Origin: Akkermansiaceae bacterium
Lineage (GTDB): Bacteria > Verrucomicrobiota > Verrucomicrobiia > Verrucomicrobiales > Akkermansiaceae
Length of the DNA stretch: 64,000 bases
Assembly: GCA_021733795.1 (NCBI GenBank)
Contig: JAIPKB010000001.1
Location: 22,052 to 86,051, forward strand
Reading direction: 5' to 3'
Shown: one piece after another, positions 8,365-18,641 of the stretch
Position numbering within the stretch: the first letter of the stretch is position 1
How the letters are laid out: every line of letters starts with the position of its first letter
The notes under the pieces: model-generated
Database searches by the model: none
What the model was told of the DNA's origin: nothing
Seen by the model: the letters and a program-made list of their open reading frames with translations, nothing else
Position numbers and translations under genes: made by a program

Positions 8365-10509
8365 TCAGCGGGGCTTCCACGCCGAGCGCAGTTCGTGAAC
8401 TTCCAGCGAGTTCATTTTCACCGTGCCGCCCTTGGCTTGGAGTCCGAGGGTTAGATCCGCCGCCGGTGGATGGAACGACACCGGCACATAAGTCAGGCCG
8501 TCGCTGGCGAAGACCTCCAGTCCGGTGCGGTCACAGAAGATGGTGAGGCGTTGTCTGCCGTCGCGGAGGGGAGCGGGTGCCCGCAGGCCGTTCACGTTCA
8601 ACTCCTGTTTCCTGGCGTCATAGGAAACCGTCGCGCCGCGGACGGTGAATACCACTTCTTCGGCATCCCCCGGATCGAACTCGGCACGCAGTTCGATCAA
8701 TTCGGCATTCACCTTGGAGAGTGGATTGGTGCCACCGGCCTCCAAGGTGAACGGGCCGGATTTGTGCGACTTCGCGCGCAGCACCGCCAGTTCCTTCACC
8801 GGCGTCCACGTCTGGCGCGGGCCATCAGGAGTGGAAATCAGTTTCAGTTCCTGCGGGATGGACATGGACTGGTTGAACGGCATGCCAGGTGTTTCCGTCC
8901 TCAGCCAGCCTATCTGGATGCGACGGCCGTCGGTTTTGGGGAGGTCGCTGAATGTTTGTGCCGCATAGCAGCAGTTGCCGGAAGGCCCGGGAAGCTTCGC
9001 CGTCTCCGGGGTGAAGCTGGTGCCGTCAAACGACCCGACCATGTATTCGCCACTGGCGGCGGTGAGCACCCATTTCCGGTTCGCGGCATCGCCGTCGACC
9101 GGGAGTTCGTAGAATTCCGGGCATTCAAACAAGCCATCCGTCTTGCTCATGTAGGTCCATGCTTTCAAGTCCGGCGAACTGAGAAAATGGATGGTGTGGA
9201 CGCCGTTCAATTCCACGTAGAGGCACATCACCCATTTCTTCGTCGGTTCATGCCAGATCACTTTCGGGTCGCGGTTGCCGCCGGTGATTTGTTTCACGAT
9301 CGGATTGCCCGCGAACTTGGTGTAGTTGCGGCCATCGGTGCTGTAGGCGAGGCACTGCACCGTGGGATTTCCCGCCGCCGTATAGAACAACACCTGGGCC
9401 GGATGCCCCGGCTTGCCGAAGCCACTGGTGTTGGCCCAATCCACCACGGCACCTCCGCTGAACATCGGCCCGAAGGCGTCGGGTGCGAGTGCGTCGGGCA
9501 GTTCCTGCCAGTGGACCAGGTCACGGCTGACCGCGTGCCCCCAGTGCATGTTGCCCCAGTCCCAGCCATATGGATTGTGTTGGAAAAACAGATGATACTC
9601 GCCATTGAAAAAGACCAACCCGTTCGGGTCGTTGTTCCAACCGCGGCGGGGCGAGAAATGGAACTGCCCGCGGAGGGGTTCACGGTAAAGCTTCTCTGCC
9701 CCCTTGAGCGTGTCGCTTTGCTCAATCATCGCCAGCACCGGGGAGTTCTCCAACAGCTTGTCCACCCGCAACGTCAGGGTCTTCCCCCGCCAGGCGCTGA
9801 CGTCCATAAACGCCCACCAGTCCGGCTCCGCACCCGCCAGTTCGATGACGTTTTTGACCTCGACGCGACCATCCACCAGCACGGTGACCTCATGTTTGCC
9901 CGCGCCCTTTTTGATCGGGATGTTGAGATACCGTTGGGTGATCTTGAATTGGCGTTCCGCGTTCGCGACCAGGCCGGGCTGTTTGCGATCAGTCTGCACG
10001 ATTTGGTCCACATTGAGATGGCCCCAGCCACCGGTGGCCTCATCAACGATCTGGAGAACCGCCATTTTGCCGCTGAATTCGCCCACCTCCCATTGGCCCG
10101 GCTGCAGGCTCTCGCTGCCGCCGGGTTGGGTGTTGGGACCGGTGGCGGTGCGGACGGGGCTGCCGTCCACCAGCAGGTTGATGCAGGTTTTTCCGGGCCA
10201 GCCGCCGCCGCCGATCAGGAAACCGAGGAATTTCCGGGTGATCTTGAACTCGGGCGAGGTGAGCGTGCCAGTGGAGCCATCCCCCTGATGAAAGGAGTTG
10301 ACCAGGCCCTTGCCCTGGAATTCCGCCACTGACATCTGACCTGGCAACGTGCCCTGGGCCGGACCGGAGCCGAAGGCCTCACCGGTGGTTTTCCATGCTC
10401 CGTAGTCCGCCCCTTCGAAATCGGCGATGAGGATGTCATCCGCGGCCCGCAGGCCGGGTGTGGTCAGTGCCGCAAGGCACAGCAAGGTGGTCGATAGTGT
10501 GTTTTTCAT
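8365..10509 (-). CDS. Secreted GH32 fructan hydrolase (levanase/inulinase/invertase type)
   Basis: 714 residues from ATG 10509, chosen because it opens a clean signal peptide (MKNTLSTTLLCLAALTTPGLRA). The N-terminal third holds beta-sandwich modules starting 'DILIADFEGADYGAWKTTGEAF', often fused to Verrucomicrobial GH32 enzymes. The five-blade propeller follows with all three acidic motifs: 'RRGWNNDPNGL' (nucleophile Asp), 'NRDPKV' (stabiliser) and 'FECPEFYELP' (acid/base Glu). The C-terminal beta-sandwich ends the protein. It hydrolyses beta-fructosidic bonds outside the cytoplasm. It is divergent in sequence from the second GH32 in this window. Endo versus exo mode cannot be read from sequence. 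Confidence 0.92.
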   Translation of the reverse strand: MKNTLSTTLLCLAALTTPGLRAADDILIADFEGADYGAWKTTGEAFGSGPAQGTLPGQMSVAEFQGKGLVNSFHQGDGSTGTLTSPEFKITRKFLGFLIGGGGWPGKTCINLLVDGSPVRTATGPNTQPGGSESLQPGQWEVGEFSGKMAVLQIVDEATGGWGHLNVDQIVQTDRKQPGLVANAERQFKITQRYLNIPIKKGAGKHEVTVLVDGRVEVKNVIELAGAEPDWWAFMDVSAWRGKTLTLRVDKLLENSPVLAMIEQSDTLKGAEKLYREPLRGQFHFSPRRGWNNDPNGLVFFNGEYHLFFQHNPYGWDWGNMHWGHAVSRDLVHWQELPDALAPDAFGPMFSGGAVVDWANTSGFGKPGHPAQVLFYTAAGNPTVQCLAYSTDGRNYTKFAGNPIVKQITGGNRDPKVIWHEPTKKWVMCLYVELNGVHTIHFLSSPDLKAWTYMSKTDGLFECPEFYELPVDGDAANRKWVLTAASGEYMVGSFDGTSFTPETAKLPGPSGNCCYAAQTFSDLPKTDGRRIQIGWLRTETPGMPFNQSMSIPQELKLISTPDGPRQTWTPVKELAVLRAKSHKSGPFTLEAGGTNPLSKVNAELIELRAEFDPGDAEEVVFTVRGATVSYDARKQELNVNGLRAPAPLRDGRQRLTIFCDRTGLEVFASDGLTYVPVSFHPPAADLTLGLQAKGGTVKMNSLEVHELRSAWKPR

Positions 10510-10657
10510 GAGGAAGTGGAATTGCCGACGGCAGCACCGCCAGGATACACGGAGCATTCCGGCGGGCCAGTAAAATGATCCTGAGAGAGGAAGACACCCC
10601 GGCGATTCATCCCTCCGCCAACCGGCATCCCGATCGACGGAGGGTGGAGCGCGCCGC

Positions 10658-13600
10658 TCAGGGCAGGATCGCCCGGAGACGCGCGAACAAGCTGCCGCCG
10701 GGGGCGAGGGTGGCGGGGATGTGGACGGTTACCGCGTCGGGGGCGGGACCTTCATCCACTAGGACAGAGACTCCATTGGGATCCACCACGCTGGATTGTT
10801 CAACTGTGACCTCGCTCCAAGGGTCCTCGAGTGTGTCGCTCCATTCGACCGCCAGGGTGGCGATCCCAAGCGAGGTCTCTTCGCGGGTGAAGGTCAGGGT
10901 GAGGCCATCCTGAGCGCTTCCCGCAACCCTGACGAGCGGTTCAGCTTCCGCCGCGAGAGGGTTGCCGCCGAGAATCCATTCCAAACCGTTGTCAATGCCG
11001 TCCAGATCCGGGTCCGCGTCAAACGCCGGATCCTTGCCGGAGGAACCGTCGAGACCTTTTCCGGTGGCCCAGTCGTCATAGGGATCGACAGTGGTGGAGG
11101 TCAGCGTGACACAGGAAAAGTCGGCATAACTCAGGGTGAAGGTATTCGCGCCCACCGTGACCGATGATCCTTCGGGATAGCCGACAAAGGTCCCGGTCAG
11201 GATCGCGCCAGAATAATCCAGGATGATCAGCGGAGGGCTGCCTGCCGGAATGATGCCGACACCCACTTCAGAGAACGAGACGTGGGCACCGCGGATGTCG
11301 ACGTTACCGTAGGCGGACAATTCGTCGGCATTATCGAAGGTGCTGTCGATCTCCAGGACAAGGGTGGAGCCACTCTCGAAGGTGACCGCCCCGGAATAGA
11401 AGACGCCGATCCCGCCGATCCCCGGGGCGATGGCCGCGTCGGCAGCCACGGTGATGGTGGAGGTCTCAAGATTGCCGGTGCCGCCGAGTGCCCCTTCGCT
11501 GACCGTGGTGGGCCCGCTGTAGCTGTTAAAGCCGGTGAGGACCAAGGTCCCGGTGCCGGTCTTGTGAAGTCCGCCGGTGCCGCCGAGGCCACCCCCGAGG
11601 GAAATCGTGTGATCGGCGGTATCGAAGGTCATCGCCTCACCCGAAGCGGTTAGATCCATCGCCATCGAGGAGTTCCAATCGGCCGCCGCCGCGATCGTGC
11701 CGCCAGCCAGATTGATTTCGTAAAGTCCGCTGTTGGAAGTGATGCCGCCGGCACCGATGGTCATCACGCCGCCCGTGAGGGTGTAGGTCCCGGTACCAGT
11801 CGTTGTATTGGCCCCCAAATCCAACTGGCGGGTGTTGATCGTGCCGCCGGTCTGGGTAAGATGGGTGGTGATCGGGCCGAGGGCGAGGGCGAGCCGCATG
11901 TTGCTCATTTCCAGGGTTCCGCCATTGATGTCGTAAGTGGCGGTGGTCGCGGACGACCCGGCGCTGGCACCAATGAACGCGACATCCCGGTTTGGCGGGT
12001 TGTAGGTCACGGTGCCGCCGTTCTGGATCACCGCGCCGCTGCCGCCATCCCGCCCGATCACCCAGGCATCGGCCAATGCGCTGATCATGTTCAACGACCC
12101 GCCGGGTTCGATCGTCAGGCTTGAATCCGCAAACGGGAAATTGCCAATCCAGACGAACGCGCCGGATCCGCCGATCGTGGTGGGACCGGTAATGGTGACG
12201 TTGCCGTTGGTGGTCACCATGCCGACAAACGAATTATCGCCACCCAAGGTTGCGGAGCCGGCGTTGACATTGAGCCCACCACCGGCCGCGATGGTGCCGT
12301 TCAGAGCCAGCGCTCCATCATCGACCACAACGGCGGAACCGAAGGCCGCCGTTCCGTTCAGGGTGAGGGATCCGCTGCCGGACTTGAGCAATCCGCCGGA
12401 GCGTTCAATGGCGCCGACGCCACCGAGGGTGTAGTTCTTCGTGCTGTTGGTGGCGGTGAGTGATGCGGTGGCCACGGTGGCGGGGATGTTCAGCGCCGGC
12501 GAGTCGGAACCGGTGTCGTCGAAGGTCACTGGATCGCCACCAACGAACGCGGTGCCCCCTGCCCCGGCATCCCAGTTGGCGGAGGCGAAATCCCAGTTGT
12601 TGTCAATCGCATCGCCGAGCCAGACCAATTCCCGCCGACTGGTGCCAAACACCACGTCCGACCATGACTGGCCGATGCGGATCTCGTCGTGGGTCACCGT
12701 GCGCCCGTTCACCCACGCCGCAAGGGAAAGGCCGTTGAACGACATATCCGAGGCGGCCAGTTGGGTTAACGTGGCGGTGGCCGGTTCGGTGGCGGAAAGC
12801 GGGTTCTGATAGACATATACGTCGTCATTGCCGGGTTTGAAGTCGATACGAACGACATAGAGATTCACGCCGGTACTGCCGGGGCCGATGAGGGTTTGGA
12901 AGCCTCCGGTACGCAGGTTGACGATGGGGTTCCCGGTGTCGTTGCCGATCCCGCCAATCCGGCCGGGGTCACCTAGCTGGCCGCGGTGGAACTCGAACTC
13001 GTAAAAGTAGCTCGTTCCGTTGGGTTGCTGGAGAAAGCTGACATACAGCGTTTTGCCGTCCGCTCCGATGTTGCCGCTCTCATCGACGTATCCCGCCGCC
13101 CCGATGCGGCCACCGATGGTGGTATCCAACAAGCGTCCGTCCCGTTGTTCGGTGGGGGTGAAGGCGGAGTTGCCGAGGGATTCCGCGTCGAAGCCATTGG
13201 GAGCGTTCGTTCCCGCCTCGAGGTTTCCTGGCTGCACATTGACCCCGCCCGCGTTGATGTTCGTCCATGGCGCGCCCCAGCCGAGGCCTCCGGATTTCCC
13301 TGGCAGGTTGCCGGCTCCGGCATCATAATCAAACCCCTCGTAGACCAGCAAACCCGGCGGCGTTGCCAGCACCACCACATGAGCCGCACCGCTCGTCGCC
13401 GTGTCTTCCGAATTGGTGGCGGTCAGGTGGTAATCGGCGGCGTCCGACAGGTTCACGTTGGTCAGGGTGAGTGTGGCATGGGTTTCCCCATCCATGAGGG
13501 TGTCCCCCTTGAACCACTGGTAGGTCGGCAGCGGTTGGCCGCTGGCAGCGGCGGTCAGCACGATGGTGCTGCTCTCGTAGCTGGTTACGGAGGACCGCGG

Positions 13601-14428
13601 CTGGCTGGTGATGACGGGCGCAGCGATTGGCGGCACGGTGACATCCGCCCACGACTCACCGAGGCGGAGTTCGTCATGCGCCACGGTGCGGCCGTTGTTG
13701 AAGGCACCGAACGAGATGCCGTTGAACGACATGTCCGCAGCCGCCAGCTTGGTCAGCGTGGGAACCCCCGGTTCGGTGGTTGAGGTGGGGTTCATATAGA
13801 CATAAACATCATCATTGCCCGCCTTGAAATCGATTCGCACCACATAAAAATTGACCTCCGTGCTGCCGGCACCGATGACCGTATGGGTGCCGTTGGGAGC
13901 ACGCAGGTTCACATTGTCGCCCCCCTGGTCGTTGCCAATGCCGCCGATGCGGCCGCCATCACCCAGGTCATCGCGATGGAACTCGAATTCGTAGTAATTA
14001 CTCGTCCCGTTGGGCTGTTGCATGAAACTGAGATAGAGCGTGGTGCCATCGGCGCCAATCCGGCCGGCTCCATCGCGGTAACCGCGTGAACCGAACGGAC
14101 CGCTGGCGGAGGTGTCCAGTTTCCGTCCGATCCGTCGTTGGTTTGGCAGGTTGCAACTGTTGCCGAGCGAGCGGAGGTCGTAACCTGCGGGTGCGCTGGT
14201 GCCTGCGGCAAGGCTGGTGGTCACCAGCTCGGCACTGCCGTTGTTGACCGTCTGCCAAACACCGCCCCAACCTGACCCGCCGTTCTGGCCGGATAGAGTT
14301 GCGGTGCCGGTGGGGTAATCGAACCCTTCGTAGGCCATCTGCGCGGCCTGCGAACCGGCGGGGAACAGCAGCAAGCCGACCAGCAGGGCGGCGAATTCTG
14401 CATTGATTCTTGGAGTGGTTTGTTTCAT
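10658..14428 (-). CDS. Large secreted beta-repeat protein with two LamG-like modules, Ig-like domain and autotransporter-associated repeats
   Basis: 1256 residues from ATG 14428, which opens a signal peptide (MKQTTPRINAEF...LLLFPAGSQA). In order: a 'YEGFDYPTG' LamG-like module, an Ig-like domain ('PVITSQPRSSVTSYESSTIV'), a second 'YEGFDYDAG' module about 60% similar by eye, then PATR-type repeats ('LTLNGTAAFGS', 'GTGTLVLTGFNSYSGPTTV'). The end is a thrombospondin-3-like 'DPDLDGIDNGLEWILGG' segment and the tail '...VTVHIPATLAP...FARLRAILP'. No beta-barrel is present, so it is not a true autotransporter. It is probably a surface or extracellular protein binding glycans or cells. It lies between the GH32 and the broken paralogue. 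Confidence 0.8.
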   Translation of the reverse strand: MKQTTPRINAEFAALLVGLLLFPAGSQAAQMAYEGFDYPTGTATLSGQNGGSGWGGVWQTVNNGSAELVTTSLAAGTSAPAGYDLRSLGNSCNLPNQRRIGRKLDTSASGPFGSRGYRDGAGRIGADGTTLYLSFMQQPNGTSNYYEFEFHRDDLGDGGRIGGIGNDQGGDNVNLRAPNGTHTVIGAGSTEVNFYVVRIDFKAGNDDVYVYMNPTSTTEPGVPTLTKLAAADMSFNGISFGAFNNGRTVAHDELRLGESWADVTVPPIAAPVITSQPRSSVTSYESSTIVLTAAASGQPLPTYQWFKGDTLMDGETHATLTLTNVNLSDAADYHLTATNSEDTATSGAAHVVVLATPPGLLVYEGFDYDAGAGNLPGKSGGLGWGAPWTNINAGGVNVQPGNLEAGTNAPNGFDAESLGNSAFTPTEQRDGRLLDTTIGGRIGAAGYVDESGNIGADGKTLYVSFLQQPNGTSYFYEFEFHRGQLGDPGRIGGIGNDTGNPIVNLRTGGFQTLIGPGSTGVNLYVVRIDFKPGNDDVYVYQNPLSATEPATATLTQLAASDMSFNGLSLAAWVNGRTVTHDEIRIGQSWSDVVFGTSRRELVWLGDAIDNNWDFASANWDAGAGGTAFVGGDPVTFDDTGSDSPALNIPATVATASLTATNSTKNYTLGGVGAIERSGGLLKSGSGSLTLNGTAAFGSAVVVDDGALALNGTIAAGGGLNVNAGSATLGGDNSFVGMVTTNGNVTITGPTTIGGSGAFVWIGNFPFADSSLTIEPGGSLNMISALADAWVIGRDGGSGAVIQNGGTVTYNPPNRDVAFIGASAGSSATTATYDINGGTLEMSNMRLALALGPITTHLTQTGGTINTRQLDLGANTTTGTGTYTLTGGVMTIGAGGITSNSGLYEINLAGGTIAAAADWNSSMAMDLTASGEAMTFDTADHTISLGGGLGGTGGLHKTGTGTLVLTGFNSYSGPTTVSEGALGGTGNLETSTITVAADAAIAPGIGGIGVFYSGAVTFESGSTLVLEIDSTFDNADELSAYGNVDIRGAHVSFSEVGVGIIPAGSPPLIILDYSGAILTGTFVGYPEGSSVTVGANTFTLSYADFSCVTLTSTTVDPYDDWATGKGLDGSSGKDPAFDADPDLDGIDNGLEWILGGNPLAAEAEPLVRVAGSAQDGLTLTFTREETSLGIATLAVEWSDTLEDPWSEVTVEQSSVVDPNGVSVLVDEGPAPDAVTVHIPATLAPGGSLFARLRAILP

Positions 14429-14659
14429 GGTTGGTGGTGGAGGGTCGAGATTGGAGTCGCGGCGAGGGAGCGGATACGGAAACCCGGATCGCGCCCCTCG
14501 ATTGAAGAAGCGGCCCCCAGAAGTCGATAATGCCCCGACCGGAACAACGAAATAATGGCAGTGCCTGCTGTTTTCTGTCATGTCAGGTTAGTTGGTGGTC
14601 ATTACAGATTCGCACGGCGACGGGCGCTCTGGCTCGATGCAGCAGGTTCAAAACCCAGT

Positions 14660-16012
14660 TCACGGCAGGGTTGCCCGGAGGCGTGCGAACAGCCTGCCGG
14701 CAGCGCCGTTTGTGGCCGGAATGTGGACGGTGACGGCATCCGGAGTGGCACTCTCATCCACCGTGACCACGACTCCATCCGGATGGGTGCCGCCGTTTTG
14801 ATCGATCGGCACCTCGGTCCAGGTCCTGTCGAGTCCGGTATTCCATTGCACGGTCAGGGTGCTATTGGAGACCTCGCTGCGGGTGAAGCGCAGGGTGAGC
14901 CCATCGGCCTCAGCGGCAGTGACGAGTGCGGCTCCATCCGGAAACAACGGATCACCTCCGAGGATCCATTCAATTCCGTTGGGAATCGCATCCTGATCGG
15001 GATCGGCATCGAACGCGGGGTCCTTGCCAGGCGATCCGTCCAAACCTTGGGCGATGGCCCAGACGGCATATGGAGCCACCCCGACAACCTCCGCCCACGA
15101 ACTGCCGAGGCGAATCTCATCATGCGCCACGGTGCGGCCGTTGAGAAACGCGCCGAAGGAGATGCCATTGAACGACATGTCTGCGGCGGCCAACCGGGTC
15201 AGCGTGGGCACACTCGGCTCGGTCGCAGAGGTGGCGTCGTGATAAACATAAACATCATCGTTGCCCGCCTTGAAATCGATTCGCACAATATAGAAATTCA
15301 CCGCTGTGCTGCCGGCGCCGATCATCTGCCAAGCCCCGGTTCAGCCAGAGCCTCCGTTTTGACCCGCAAGGTTTCCGGAGCCGGCGGGATAATCGAATCC
15401 TTCATAGGCCAGCGGGCCAGCGGACACCGGCGGAACGTCGGCTTTGAGCGTCACGTTGTCCGCGAGGTAGTGCTTTTCGTCATCGCCGATGGCTGCGCTG
15501 ACGGACAAATTGTGCAGGTCGATCACCGCGAACACCTCGGTGCCGACGTCTTCGAGACCGGGCGTGAAGACGGCGAATGCTCTAACCGGGTTTACGTTCG
15601 AAAGCGACGGCAAGTCGGCATCGTCGGCGGTGACCACGCGTGTGCCCGGCATTCCCAACAGCGTGCCCTTGTCACCCGGGACGCCGCCGCTGGCACCTTT
15701 TCTGAACGACAACGTCAACTCGCCGGTATAGGTTTGGTTTCCAGGTCCATCAATGATTCGAGCTCCGAGATCAGCCCCCAAAGTATAGGTTTTTCCGAGG
15801 TCGGTCATGGCGACCCGGCCGATCGATTGGAATACTCCGGCGTTGTTTTCGGTGCTGGTGTTACGGGCCTTCAGTGAGGCTGCGCCGAGGCCGGTGCTCA
15901 TTTCGTACTCGAAGCCTTCGCAGAGCAGCTTGACGCCGGTTTGGCCGGGCAGGTTCCCTCCGCCGACGCGGAACGTGAGGTAGCGCCTGGTGATCGCGAA
16001 TTCCCGCGAGAC
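14660..16012 (-). pseudogene. Broken paralogue of the LamG/beta-repeat protein, fused to a GH32 N-terminal fragment
   Basis: Read right to left. 16012-15910 encodes 'REFAITRRYLTFRVGGGNLPG', which matches the N-terminal module of the nearby GH32 proteins. In the same frame follow an unassigned beta domain ('GKTYTLGADLGAR', 'HYLADNVTLKADV') and 'LAYEGFDYPAGSGNLAGQNGGSG', then a TGA at about 15342 exactly where relatives have Trp (TGG). The frame continues 'TGAWQ' and jumps to 'MIGAGSTAVNFYIVRIDFKAGN', skipping about 130 residues present in the intact neighbour. It then ends with the same thrombospondin-3 segment and C-terminal tail. So it has one nonsense change, one internal deletion and a chimeric 5' end. 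Track ORFs 14660-15325 and 15341-15901 are its pieces. Confidence 0.75.
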
Positions 16013-16088
16013 TCATCTCGCAATCAATTGACAGCCCGCGGGTGTCTGTGCACGATTGCGTCCGTCATCCAGCCATGACAGCTTTCCC

Positions 16089-17210
16089 ATGACCGCGCCA
16101 GTACCCACCAAACACGCCGAGCTTGCCGCCGAGTTGCGCAAAGAGATATCGGCCGGGCGGTACGGCGAAAATGGCCGCCTGCCCAGCGAAATCAAACTGG
16201 TCGAACGCTTCGGAGTGTCGCGTCCGACGGTTGCCCAGGCGCTGCGTACGCTGCGCGAGGAGGGGTTGGTCACGCGCCGGGCGGGCTCCGGCACCTACAC
16301 CTGTTCTCCGCAGTCACCGGACCTCGCGATTGCCACCCGGATGCTGGCCTTGCTGATCCCGGATTTCGGCCATACCGAAGTCTTCCAACTCATTGCCGGG
16401 CATCTGGCCAGCTTGGCCCGGCACCACGAATATGGCCTCGTTTGGGGTGGTTCGACCCTGCCAAAGCTGGATGCCGACACCCGGCTGGAACATGGCGAGG
16501 AATTATGCCAACAGTTTGTCGAAAAGCGGATCGATGGCGTGTTTTTCGCACCCTATGAACTGGTGGAAGGCGGCTATGAGGCTAACCGGAGGATGGTCAA
16601 GCGATTGCGCGATGCCGGGATTCCGGTGGTGCTCGTGGATCATGACCTCACGCCCTTTCCGGAACGCAGCGAGTTTGATCTCGTCGGCGTCGACAACACC
16701 GGCGGCGGCTTCTTGCTGGGGCGCCACCTGATCAAGCTCGGCTGCGCGAAAATCACCTTCGTGGTGCGGCCCTGGTCGGCCTCCACAGTCGATGCCCGGC
16801 ACTCGGGCGTGGGGCAGGCGATCCACCGCTATGGCGACGCCTCCTGCTCGCTGGCTTTCGAACGGGGCGACGTCGCCAACCCGGTGTTCGCCAACAAGCT
16901 CATGGCCGCACGGCCGGACGCCATCGCGTGCGGCAACGATCATACGGCCGCAGTGCTCATCCAGAGCCTGGGCAAACTCGGGATCGCGGTGCCGCGAGAC
17001 GTGCGGGTGGTTGGATTCGATGACGCCGGCTTTGCCAACCTGGTGACGCCACCGCTGACCACCGTCCGCCAACCCTGCCAGGAGATTGCGATTTCCGCTT
17101 TCCGCGCCATGTTGGACCGCTTGGTCGATCCGTCGCTTCCCGCACGGAGCATCAGTCTGACGCCGAGGTTGGTCGTCCGGGAATCCTGTGGCGCCTATGC
17201 GAGGGGGTGA
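16089..17210 (+). CDS. GntR-type winged-helix / LacI-type sensor hybrid transcriptional regulator
   Basis: 373 residues from ATG 16089; the track start is a TTG 11 codons earlier. Residues 1-75 are a GntR DNA-binding domain ('LRKEISAGRYGENGRLPSE', 'FGVSRPTVAQALRTL'). The remainder is a periplasmic-binding-protein fold as in LacI/GalR ('DGVFFAPYE', 'VVLVDHDL', 'PDAIACGNDHTAA', 'VVGFDDAGFANLVTPPLTTVRQP'). This layout is that of AraR-like regulators, which bind operators and release on sugar binding. It is transcribed away from the minus-strand fructan genes and toward the transporter, so it is a good candidate controller of both arms. No operator was identified with confidence. Confidence 0.88.
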   Translation: MTAPVPTKHAELAAELRKEISAGRYGENGRLPSEIKLVERFGVSRPTVAQALRTLREEGLVTRRAGSGTYTCSPQSPDLAIATRMLALLIPDFGHTEVFQLIAGHLASLARHHEYGLVWGGSTLPKLDADTRLEHGEELCQQFVEKRIDGVFFAPYELVEGGYEANRRMVKRLRDAGIPVVLVDHDLTPFPERSEFDLVGVDNTGGGFLLGRHLIKLGCAKITFVVRPWSASTVDARHSGVGQAIHRYGDASCSLAFERGDVANPVFANKLMAARPDAIACGNDHTAAVLIQSLGKLGIAVPRDVRVVGFDDAGFANLVTPPLTTVRQPCQEIAISAFRAMLDRLVDPSLPARSISLTPRLVVRESCGAYARG

Positions 17211-17320
17211 ATCCGCACTTCGGTGGCAGGCTCGTGGGAGAGTGCGGGGTGCTTGGTTGAATCGCCAAAGGGGGTGAAGCTGTCAGGTCTGATTGTGAGG
17301 CGGATATAACGGGTTCTTTC

Positions 17321-18350
17321 ATGGCGGTCAAATCGAGCGTTGTCAAAACGAAAGGGCCCGCAAAGCTTCCGGCACGCATGAATGTGTCAAACCCAACCGC
17401 ACCTGTTCACCCGCTGGAAGAATTGCCACCGGCGAAAATCACCGCCGCCTTGCTAGGGGCGACGCTGGTAGGTGCGTTGGGTGGGCTATTGTTCGGGTTC
17501 GACACTGCGGTCATCTCCGGTTGCCAGGACCAGTTGAAGCTCTTGTTCCAACTCACCGCCAACGAGCAGGGATTCATGACCGCTTCGGCGCTGATCGGAG
17601 CCGCCATCGGTTCGCTGGCGGCGGCCAAGCCGGGTGACCTCTATGGCCGCCGCGATTGCCTGAAAATCGCTGCCGCGTTCTCTTTGCTCTGTGCCATCGG
17701 CTGCGCCGCTGCGGCGGGGCTCTGGATGATGATTGCTGCGCGAATTCTCGGCGGCATCGCGGTGGGTGCCACCTCGGCGCTGGGGCCGATGTATCTTGCG
17801 GAAATGGCCCCTGCCGCCTGGCGCGGCCGGTTGGTGGCGTGCTTCCAGGTCAACATCGTGTTGGGCGTGTTGGTGGCGAATTTTTCCAACGATCTGATCG
17901 GCTCGATGGACCTTGGCGCGGCCGAGTGGCGGTGGATGTTGGGGATCCTAGGCACTGCCTGCGCTGGCGTTTCTGGCGCTCTTGTTCTTCACCCCCCGCA
18001 GCCCGCGCTGGCTGGTGATGAAGGGGGAACACCAGCAGGCCGGGGAGGTGTTGCGCAAGATCGGGCTGAGCCAAGCCGAGGAACACCTCGCGGCCATCCG
18101 CAACTCGGTGCACCTGGAAATTGGCCAGACCTCGGCTCCGCTATTTGTCAGATCCCTCTCCAAACCGATTTCCCTCGCGGTGGCGGTCGCCATGTTCAAC
18201 CAACTCGGCGGGATCAACGCGCTCTGGTACTATGCGAACACCATTTTCGCGATGGCGGGGTTCAGCAAGGATTCCAGCGCGTTGCAGTCGGTCATGCTCG
18301 GGGTGGCCAACCTCATTGCAACCCTGGTGGGCATGGAAAGGAACATTTTC
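17321..18350 (+). pseudogene. MFS sugar transporter (sugar-porter family), frameshifted and truncated
   Basis: The 5' frame encodes helices 1-6 of a sugar/H+ symporter: 'LFGFDTAVISG', 'GDLYGRRDCLK', 'ARILGGIAVGATSALGPMYLAEMAP', 'RGRLVACFQVNIVLG'. Near 17955 the reading frame shifts by one base: the continuation 'ALLFFTPRSPRWLVMKG ... FNQLGGINALWYYANTIF' lies in the +1 frame (track ORF 17982-18416). Homology then stops at 'GVANLIATLVGM' near 18336, so the last four to five helices are missing and the GH172 remnant follows. It would have imported the sugar released by the GH32 enzymes. The frameshift alone could be a sequencing error; the truncation could not. Confidence 0.75.
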
Positions 18351-18399
18351 AGCAGCCGGATGTGCTGGAATTGCTGCTGCCGTTCGTGCCGGGCTTGGA

Positions 18400-18626
18400 A
18401 TACGGCGCTGAGTTGATTCTTGAAATCCCAGCGGAACAGATGGTGATCGAATCGGATCTCCAAGGTCGAGATCCAGAACCAACATGACAATGTCAATCCC
18501 ACGACTCCCGCTGAGGCGGATGACTATATCAGTCTTGCGTTCTGGTATCAGGAGGGGCCGGTGCAAGTCGTTGCATTGCCAACCTTCAAACAGCGCACGG
18601 CACCCGCCTTTTCCACCGACAAATAA
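18400..18626 (+). pseudogene. C-terminal remnant of a second GH172/DUF2961 gene
   Basis: The frame ending at the TAA 18624-18626 reads 'KVEIQNQHDNVNPTTPAEAD', 'DYISLAFWYQEGPVQ', 'VVALPTF', typical of the end of the DUF2961 catalytic domain. Just upstream 'VIESDL' fits the same protein but in another frame, implying a one-base insertion near 18463. Everything 5' of that is absent, apparently lost together with the end of the transporter gene. It is not included in the ORF track because it has no start. The stop lies 15 bases before the next GH32. Confidence 0.6.
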
Positions 18627-18641
18627 GCACCCATCACCACG

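Noticed and set aside
8470-10332. 620-residue plus-strand ORF
   Set aside because: It is exactly antisense to the GH32 gene, which has all catalytic motifs; the translation is low-complexity and typical of a GC-rich shadow frame.
17321-18487. Single 388-residue transporter-like CDS as given in the track
   Set aside because: After about residue 215 the translation is no longer transporter sequence; the true continuation is in another frame, and the 3' end is missing.
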